Shown in pieces: positions 1 to 7,785 of a stretch of DNA of 7,785 nt. The number at the start of each line of letters is the position of its first letter. Positions within the stretch are counted from its first letter, which is position 1. The translations under genes and the position numbers were made by a program. A model generated the notes under the pieces. The model had not been told where the DNA came from. It ran no database searches and saw only the letters and a list, made by a program, of their open reading frames with translations. The stretch lies in assembly GCA_947442905.1 (NCBI GenBank), contig CANEWV010000067.1, positions 1 through 7,785 on the forward strand, read 5' to 3'. The stretch is from Chitinophagaceae bacterium (GTDB lineage: Bacteria; Bacteroidota; Bacteroidia; Chitinophagales; Chitinophagaceae).

Positions 1-924
1 ATCAATGAGTTCTGGAGCTAGTGTCATTAATCCAACCGCTACAGGTATTGTAATCAAAATGGTTACATCCAATGAACTGCGCAAAAACGCTTTTGCTTTA
101 TCTATTTGTTGGTTGTTGTAATAGTAAGTAATGGAAGGAATAAGAGTGCCGCCAATGGCTGTAATAACCGGAATAATGAGTTTGGTAAGCTTGGTTGAAA
201 CCGTATAATAGCCAACAATTTCTGGACTCGTTAAAAAGTATAAAATAATGGTATCCCAAAGGGTGTAAATACTAGACGCTATAGTAGCGCCAAATATGAG
301 AAGTAGTGGCTTAATATGTTCCGAAAAACTAAGTACTGGCTTTTTAATTTCTAGATGTAAATAAATGTCTAAAAAATTATACACCTGATTACCCAGAATA
401 GAAAAAATAGAAATCCAGAGATAATTATAGATGTCGCTGCTGGTTTTAACAAACGTATAGAGTAGGGCAAGTGAAATAGATTTAACAACAATGGATCTGA
501 TGGTAATTTTATGAAAAGCCTCAATGCCACTATAATACCAGTCTGTGTAGCTGAAACTTAAAAAAACCAAAATACCGGCTATAATATAGTAGTGTTGATT
601 ACTTGAAAAATAAGGATGTAAACCAACGATTAAAAAATAGATGCAGGCCACTGCCACACTTGCAATAAAAAAAAGGGTACTTAATGATAAAAAAGTACTT
701 GATAGCTTTGAAGCATCATCTCTAATTTTCGCAATGGCCCTAACGCCGTAAATAGGTATACCAATGGCTGCAAATATGGAAAAGTACTGCGCAAAAGACA
801 TTATAAATTGTACTTCTCCAATGCCTTTAGGGCCTAAAACCCTTGCTGCGTATGGAAAGCTTATTAATGGAAATAAGATATTGGTAAATGAAAGTAATAT
901 GTTGTAAACGATATTTTTTCTCAT
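1..924 (-). CDS. Wzx/RfbX-like oligosaccharide (O-antigen type) flippase, C-terminus cut by window edge
   Basis: Membrane transporter of the polysaccharide biosynthesis (MOP/MATE-superfamily, RfbX-like) family, expected to flip undecaprenyl-linked oligosaccharides across the inner membrane for surface glycan assembly. The frame is open from ATG at 924 to base 1: 308 codons, out of roughly 430-480 usual for the family, so the C-terminal third lies beyond the left edge. The N-terminus MRKNIVYNILLSF and following LISFPYAARVLGPKGIG are typical of the family, as is DWYYSGIEAFHKITIRS at residues 128-144. Hydrophobic segments are visible at about 4-24, 40-62, 78-101, 110-126, 145-160, 168-189, 205-223, 245-265 and 285-305. 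The start lies 6 nt after the stop of the upstream lipoprotein gene, so the two are probably co-transcribed and translationally coupled. The transported glycan cannot be read from the sequence. Family call is firm; substrate is unknown. Confidence 0.9.
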   Translation of the reverse strand, partial: MRKNIVYNILLSFTNILFPLISFPYAARVLGPKGIGEVQFIMSFAQYFSIFAAIGIPIYGVRAIAKIRDDASKLSSTFLSLSTLFFIASVAVACIYFLIVGLHPYFSSNQHYYIIAGILVFLSFSYTDWYYSGIEAFHKITIRSIVVKSISLALLYTFVKTSSDIYNYLWISIFSILGNQVYNFLDIYLHLEIKKPVLSFSEHIKPLLLIFGATIASSIYTLWDTIILYFLTSPEIVGYYTVSTKLTKLIIPVITAIGGTLIPSITYYYNNQQIDKAKAFLRSSLDVTILITIPVAVGLMTLAPELID

Positions 925-930
925 GCACCA

Positions 931-1590
931 CTAGTTTTTAAGGGCAGAGATTTTTAAATTATCGATGGCCCAACTTCTAGCACAGGTGTCATTTTTATTG
1001 CCACCTGCATCGCTCATGGTAATTTTTATAGTTTTTGTAGTGTGTTGTAAACTATGTACAATCTTGTATTTGCTGGTTCCCTTTTTATCGTCTTTTAAAC
1101 TACAAACGCCGGGCAAATAAATTTCCTGTGCCTGGTTGCCTGCCGGATAGGTAGGCCCCGAATGTAACCAATTAGGATAGGCTTGTTGGATATTGCTATT
1201 GTTAGAAAATCCAGTTAACAAACGGTTGTGGCCGTCAATATTTAAAATCCATAAATCGTTTTTCCAGTTGTCATGCAAATACAAATCAAATTCTACTTTT
1301 ATAATCGTGTGTTCAGGAAGTTTATCTACATCGAGTTCTATTCGGGTATTGTTAAATACCCCCAACATCTTTAGGTTTTTGTAGTTGGTAATTTTATTAA
1401 AAGGGAATATACCAAAAGCAAAATCGCTTAGCCAGCCTGCTGTTACAATCCCTTTAGGGTCGCTATTGTTAAAATTGTTCTCATAAACAACAGTAACATC
1501 GGTTAGGTCTTTGGTGCAACTACTTAAAACCATGAGTATGCCGCCTATTAATGTAAATAAGTGTTTATATTTAAAATACTTCATATTCAT
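931..1590 (-). CDS. Secreted surface-type lipoprotein with predicted beta-sandwich domain, function unknown
   Basis: A 219-residue protein that I cannot assign to a named gene. Seen: a basic N-terminus, a hydrophobic stretch (about 11-22) and a lipobox VLSSC with the lipidated Cys at residue 25. The next residues, TKDL, carry the Lys-Asp pattern near +2/+3 associated with surface-exposed lipoproteins in Bacteroidota. The mature part is rich in Asn, aromatics and alternating beta-type residues. Blocks FDLYLHDNW (101-109), LWILNIDG (113-120), FSN (128-130) and SWAIDNLKI (206-214) recall a jelly-roll/concanavalin-like module of secreted proteins. Cys163 and Cys203 could form a disulfide. ATG at 1590 was chosen; ATG at 1584 is equally plausible. 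The farther TTG at 1605 lies inside the -7 box and is unlikely. Glycan binding is an inference from fold resemblance and from being directly upstream of the flippase gene. Confidence 0.75.
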   Translation of the reverse strand: MNMKYFKYKHLFTLIGGILMVLSSCTKDLTDVTVVYENNFNNSDPKGIVTAGWLSDFAFGIFPFNKITNYKNLKMLGVFNNTRIELDVDKLPEHTIIKVEFDLYLHDNWKNDLWILNIDGHNRLLTGFSNNSNIQQAYPNWLHSGPTYPAGNQAQEIYLPGVCSLKDDKKGTSKYKIVHSLQHTTKTIKITMSDAGGNKNDTCARSWAIDNLKISALKN

Positions 1591-1602
1591 GCCAATTATA
1601 GT

Positions 1603-1610
1603 CAAAAATA
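1603..1610 (-). promoter_or_regulatory. Bacteroidota -7 promoter box (TATTTTTG) for the lipoprotein-flippase unit
   Basis: On the minus strand this reads TATTTTTG, an exact match to the TAnnTTTG -7 element of the primary sigma factor of Bacteroidota. It ends 12 nt before ATG 1590 and 18 nt before ATG 1584, so the transcript leader would be very short. The -33 element is weak: a TTA, not TTG, lies 17 bp upstream, around 1628-1630. Confidence 0.5.
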
Positions 1611-1653
1611 GACAACCCGTCCCATTTTAACCCTTTTTTTTGAAGCCTTGGTG

Positions 1654-1661
1654 TACCTTTG
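1654..1661 (+). promoter_or_regulatory. Bacteroidota -7 promoter box (TACCTTTG) for dut
   Basis: TACCTTTG matches TAnnTTTG exactly and is identical to the box before atpD at 6709-6716. It ends 17 nt before the dut ATG at 1679, placing the transcription start near 1667 with a leader of roughly a dozen bases. This argues against the upstream in-frame TTG (1640) and GTG (1661) as starts, because they would not be on the transcript. No good TTG -33 element stands at the usual distance; the nearest TTTG (1639-1642) is only 11 bp upstream. Confidence 0.55.
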
Positions 1662-1678
1662 TGCCTCAATACCAATTT

Positions 1679-2137
1679 ATGCCTCAAAGCAGTTCAAATT
1701 CATCGGTGGTTGTTAAAATAGTAAATGAGTCGGGGAACCCGCTACCAGCCTATGCAACCGAAGGATCTGCGGGAATGGATTTGTGTGCACATTTGCACGA
1801 ATCCGTGGTATTGGAACCGCTTGAGCGTAAGCTGATTCCTACTGGATTATTTATTGAATTGCCTACTGGTTTAGAGGCGCAAATACGTCCGCGCAGTGGC
1901 CTGGCATTAAAACAAGGCATTACCTGTTTAAATTCGCCAGGAACCATCGACGCCGATTATCGAGGTGAAATTGGTGTAATACTCATTAATTTGTCTAGTG
2001 AAATGCAGGTCTTAAACAGTGGCGACCGTATCGCACAAATGGTCATTGCCCCCGTTACACAAATTAGCTGGGAGCCAACTAGCGCCTTAACACCTACAAA
2101 TAGGGGGACAGGCGGGTTTGGAAGTACCGGTAAATAA
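1679..2137 (+). CDS. dut: dUTP diphosphatase (deoxyuridine 5'-triphosphate nucleotidohydrolase)
   Basis: Trimeric cytoplasmic dUTPase that hydrolyses dUTP to dUMP and pyrophosphate, keeping uracil out of DNA and supplying dUMP for thymidylate synthesis. All five family motifs are present and in order in 152 residues, the usual length: AGMDLCA (31-37); [10 protein letters not shown] (71-80); [15 protein letters not shown] (85-99) with the expected catalytic Asp91; GDRIAQMVI (115-123); and the C-terminal phosphate-binding arm [10 protein letters not shown] (142-151), which closes over the active site. In the arm, Asn141 stands where an acidic residue is common. ATG 1679 was preferred because an in-frame upstream extension to 1640 runs through the -7 box. 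The gene is first of a likely operon with the DUF4292 lipoprotein and EnvC genes, with 20 nt to the next start. No Shine-Dalgarno sequence is seen. Confidence 0.95.
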   Translation: MPQSSSNSSVVVKIVNESGNPLPAYATEGSAGMDLCAHLHESVVLEPLERKLIPTGLFIELPTGLEAQIRPRSGLALKQGITCLNSPGTIDADYRGEIGVILINLSSEMQVLNSGDRIAQMVIAPVTQISWEPTSALTPTNRGTGGFGSTGK

Positions 2138-2157
2138 AACACACTTAACACGACCAC

Positions 2158-2991
2158 ATGAAAATAAAATTACTTGGAATAACCGCTACAATTTTACTCC
2201 TTTCCGCCTGCGGAACAGTAAAAAAAGTACAAGGTATTCAAGAAGCACTTACTAAAAAAGACACGGCTCAAACCGTTGTGGTCAATCAAATGCCGGTAAT
2301 AGACTCGGCAGCTATTGTTAGAGACATTATGGGCAAAGTGGCGCAGCAAAAAATTAACTTTAAAACCTTTAATGCTAAAATAAAAGTAGACTATGAGGGT
2401 GCCGAAAAAAAGGACAACTACACCGTGTATTTAAGCATGGTTAAAGATTCTGTTATTATAATCAGGGTTAAAGGTACTTTTTTAGGAATCGCTGCAGAAG
2501 GCCTGCAGGCAAAGGTTACAAGAGATAGCGTAGTGCTGGTGCAAAAGGTAGGCGATAAGTCGGTTACTAAAAGATCTATTGCTTATTTACAAGAGGTAAC
2601 AGAAATCCCATTCGATTTTATGTCGTTACAAGACCTGCTTATTGGCAACCCTATATTTTTTAGTAACAACCTAGTTTCATACAGGGCCAACGACAACCAA
2701 TTGCTGGTAACCATGGTGGGAGAGTTGTTTAAAAACCTGATTAACATAGACAATACAACCCAGCGTATTTTATTTTCTAAACTCAACGACGTAAATGCAC
2801 TGCGCAACCGTACTTGCGATATTACGTATGGTAACTTTCAGCCCCTGGGGAGTTACTCGTTTGCCGCAGACCGTAAAATATCCATGTCGGAGAAGTCTAA
2901 ACTGGACATCTATTTGGATTTTAAGGAGTTCTCGATTGACGATCCTATAAAATATTCGTTCGAAATCCCTAAAAATTATAAGAAAAAGTAA
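2158..2991 (+). CDS. DUF4292 family lipoprotein (LolA/LolB-fold candidate)
   Basis: A 277-residue envelope lipoprotein. The N-terminus has Lys2 and Lys4, a hydrophobic core (5-15) and the lipobox LLSAC with the lipidated Cys at residue 18. The residues after the Cys (GTVKKVQ) lack the acidic surface-export pattern seen in the lipoprotein at 931-1590, so a periplasm-facing outer-membrane location is more likely. After a linker of about 45 residues comes a continuous beta-rich domain (about 66-275), beginning FKTFNAKIKVDYEG and including GTFLGIAAEGLQAKV (106-120) and PFDFMSLQDLLIGNP (151-165). This pattern and its position next to an EnvC-like gene fit DUF4292, a family found mainly in Bacteroidota that, from memory, is placed with the LolA/LolB lipoprotein-carrier fold. 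A role in lipoprotein handling is inference. It follows dut by 20 nt and precedes the EnvC gene by 48 nt, suggesting one transcript. The family assignment is from pattern memory only. Confidence 0.85.
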   Translation: MKIKLLGITATILLLSACGTVKKVQGIQEALTKKDTAQTVVVNQMPVIDSAAIVRDIMGKVAQQKINFKTFNAKIKVDYEGAEKKDNYTVYLSMVKDSVIIIRVKGTFLGIAAEGLQAKVTRDSVVLVQKVGDKSVTKRSIAYLQEVTEIPFDFMSLQDLLIGNPIFFSNNLVSYRANDNQLLVTMVGELFKNLINIDNTTQRILFSKLNDVNALRNRTCDITYGNFQPLGSYSFAADRKISMSEKSKLDIYLDFKEFSIDDPIKYSFEIPKNYKKK

Positions 2992-3039
2992 TTTCTGGCT
3001 CATTTTGCCGTTAATAAGTAATTGGACCGTTTAAACCTT

Positions 3040-4401
3040 ATGCTCATGACCCTGCAACGCTTTGTTTTTTTACTACTTTTTTTAATGACTGTGTCTGGCG
3101 CTACGGCACAACAGTCTAGAGAAGAGCTGCAAAAAAAGGAGCAGGACCTTAAAAAGGAATTGGCAGATTTAAACAAGCAGCTCTCCGAAACACAAAAAAA
3201 TAAGAAGCTATCCTTAAATGAATTAGCACTTATTAAGCGTAAGGTGGCCAAACGTGAAGAGCTTGTGCGCGGTATTAACAATCAAATTAACGAACTCGAC
3301 AATACGATATTTACAAATGAGGTTGATATCTACCGCCTTCGTAAAGAGCTCGATACCCTTAAATTAAAATACGCCAAGAGTATTGTTTTTGCTTACAAAA
3401 GTAGAGGCAGCTACGAGTACCTTAACTTTTTATTTTCGGCCCGTAATTTTAATGACGCCATAAAGCGCATGGCCTATTTAAAAAGTTACCGTCAAAATAG
3501 AGAAACGCAAGCAATTGCTATTGCGCAGTCACGTGTTATGCTCACGCAAAAAGTAGACGTGCTCAATACCAATAAAAAAGAGCGCATGGTAACCCTTACG
3601 TCGCAGAGTGAGCAACTTAAAGTATTGCAGGAAGATAAAAAGGCGCAGGATAAAGTAGTAGCGGATTTAAAAGGACAGGAGTCTGCTATTGCTAAACAAA
3701 TCAAAGACAAAGAAAAGCAGCGTGTACGTATGCAACAGGCTGTAATGGCCATCATTAAAAGGGAGATAGAAGAGGCAGCACGTAAAGAAAAAATCGCCAA
3801 ACAAAAAGCCGCCGATGATGCCAAAAAAAATGCGGCAGCTGCTAACGCAAAAAATAACACCACAGATAATTCGACAAAAAATAATACAGCCGCTAATAGT
3901 ACTAAAAACAATGAGCCCATTGTACTAAACAAAGCAGGCGCACGACCTTATTCCCCATTTGAATCTACCGAGGAAGGTCGTGAAACCTCCATGCATTTTG
4001 AGCAAAATAAAGGACGCTTGCCTTGGCCCGTAGACCGTGGTAATGTGTTTATAGAATTTGGCGTATCAACCGTTCCAGGAACCAAGCTTACACAAAAATC
4101 AGATGGTATACATATTGCCTTACCAGAAGGTTCGGTGGTAAAATCTATTGCCGATGGTGAAGTATCTTATGTTGGTGAAGTAAATGGCGACCAGGTAGTA
4201 ATGGTGCGTCACGGTAAATATTTTACAGTGTACCAACAACTTTCTAGTGCCAGTGTAAGTGTGGGTAAAGTCGTAAAAGCAGGTTCTATGATTGGCCGCT
4301 CTGGAAAAAGTATTGATGGTGAAGGCAGTATTATTTTTACCATCAACAACGAACGCGGAGTACCATTAAATCCAGACCAGTGGCTTAGAGCGCGCAGATA
4401 A
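3040..4401 (+). CDS. EnvC-like murein hydrolase activator with degenerate LytM/M23 domain
   Basis: Periplasmic protein of 453 residues with EnvC architecture, expected to activate amidases that split septal peptidoglycan. Order of parts: signal peptide (1-23, cleavage likely after SGATA); coiled coil rich in Lys, Glu and Gln (24-115); a conserved FLFSARNFNDAIKR region (130-143); a second coiled coil (155-260); an Ala/Lys/Asn/Thr-rich linker (about 261-296); and a C-terminal LytM domain (about 327-451) ending NPDQWL. The Zn-site residues of active M23 peptidases are mostly missing: FG (340-341) lacks the following His, the DGIHI segment (355-359) has His358 where Asp is usual, and the final HxH is reduced, with Ile432 in place of the HF histidine. 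Only His391 of HGKYF remains. This suggests a non-catalytic activator. ATG 3040 was preferred over an in-frame TTG at 3022 because it leads straight into the signal peptide; ATG 3046 is also possible. Likely operon with the DUF4292 gene. Confidence 0.9.
   Translation: MLMTLQRFVFLLLFLMTVSGATAQQSREELQKKEQDLKKELADLNKQLSETQKNKKLSLNELALIKRKVAKREELVRGINNQINELDNTIFTNEVDIYRLRKELDTLKLKYAKSIVFAYKSRGSYEYLNFLFSARNFNDAIKRMAYLKSYRQNRETQAIAIAQSRVMLTQKVDVLNTNKKERMVTLTSQSEQLKVLQEDKKAQDKVVADLKGQESAIAKQIKDKEKQRVRMQQAVMAIIKREIEEAARKEKIAKQKAADDAKKNAAAANAKNNTTDNSTKNNTAANSTKNNEPIVLNKAGARPYSPFESTEEGRETSMHFEQNKGRLPWPVDRGNVFIEFGVSTVPGTKLTQKSDGIHIALPEGSVVKSIADGEVSYVGEVNGDQVVMVRHGKYFTVYQQLSSASVSVGKVVKAGSMIGRSGKSIDGEGSIIFTINNERGVPLNPDQWLRARR
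3841..3918 (+). repeat. Degenerate 9-codon repeat in the EnvC linker
   Basis: Codons 268-293 of the EnvC-like gene encode related units: NAKNNTT, then DNSTKNNTA (3865-3891) and ANSTKNNEP (3892-3918). The last two units share NSTKNN but use different codons for several shared residues (TCG/AGT for Ser, ACA/ACT for Thr, AAT/AAC for Asn). The duplication is therefore either old or the result of convergent low-complexity drift. It forms the flexible spacer between the coiled coil and the LytM domain. Confidence 0.5.
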
Positions 4402-4402
4402 A

Positions 4403-7785
<3,383 letters not shown>

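Noticed and set aside
1640..1678. N-terminal extension of dut from a TTG at 1640 or GTG at 1661
   Set aside because: It runs through the TACCTTTG box at 1654-1661, so these codons would lie upstream of or at the transcription start; the protein from ATG 1679 already has full family length.
3000..3007. TCATTTTG as a possible -7 box before the EnvC-like gene
   Set aside because: One mismatch from TAnnTTTG in an A/T-rich gap and no -33 element; co-transcription with the DUF4292 gene is simpler.
3492..3932. 146-codon open frame on the minus strand opposite the EnvC-like gene
   Set aside because: Its Leu/Ser/Ala/Phe-rich composition is what the complement of Lys/Glu/Gln-rich coiled-coil codons gives; it has no independent support.

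Overview
The window looks like chromosomal DNA from a member of the Bacteroidota, probably near the Chitinophagia/Sphingobacteriia side; the class is a guess. Five things point there: TAnnTTTG-type -7 promoter boxes; no Shine-Dalgarno sequence before any start; lipoproteins with the CTKD-style N-terminus common in the phylum; a DUF4292 lipoprotein next to an EnvC-like protein; and an F1 beta subunit with a long insertion that, from memory, is typical of the phylum, apparently starting its own transcription unit.

Layout. From 1 to 1590, on the minus strand, is a two-gene unit: a surface-type lipoprotein (931-1590) followed after 6 nt by a Wzx/RfbX-like oligosaccharide flippase that runs off the left edge (1-924). 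Divergent from it on the plus strand is dut (1679-2137), then a DUF4292 outer-membrane lipoprotein (2158-2991) and an EnvC-like murein hydrolase activator (3040-4401). These three have short gaps (20 and 48 nt) and probably form one operon. Converging on them with a single base between stop codons is the minus-strand glycerol operon: glpF-type aquaglyceroporin (5934-6641), then glpK glycerol kinase (4403-5905). Divergent from glpF is atpD (6751 to the right edge), cut after 345 codons.

How the genes work together. The flippase, the surface lipoprotein, the DUF4292 protein and EnvC all concern the cell envelope: glycan export, outer-membrane lipoproteins and peptidoglycan splitting. Dut is a nucleotide-pool housekeeping enzyme that shares the dut-DUF4292-EnvC transcription unit. 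GlpF admits glycerol and GlpK traps it as glycerol 3-phosphate; no glpD or regulator is in view. AtpD is the catalytic subunit of ATP synthase.

The two divergent junctions (1591-1678 and 6642-6750) have similar architecture. In each, plus-strand and minus-strand -7 boxes face outward with about 36-43 bp between them, so the two -33 regions must overlap. There are no RNA genes, mobile elements or CRISPR arrays, no gene-free stretch over about 110 bases, and no convincing hairpin terminator. I see no undescribed multi-gene system. The least characterised items are the 219-residue lipoprotein and the DUF4292 protein.
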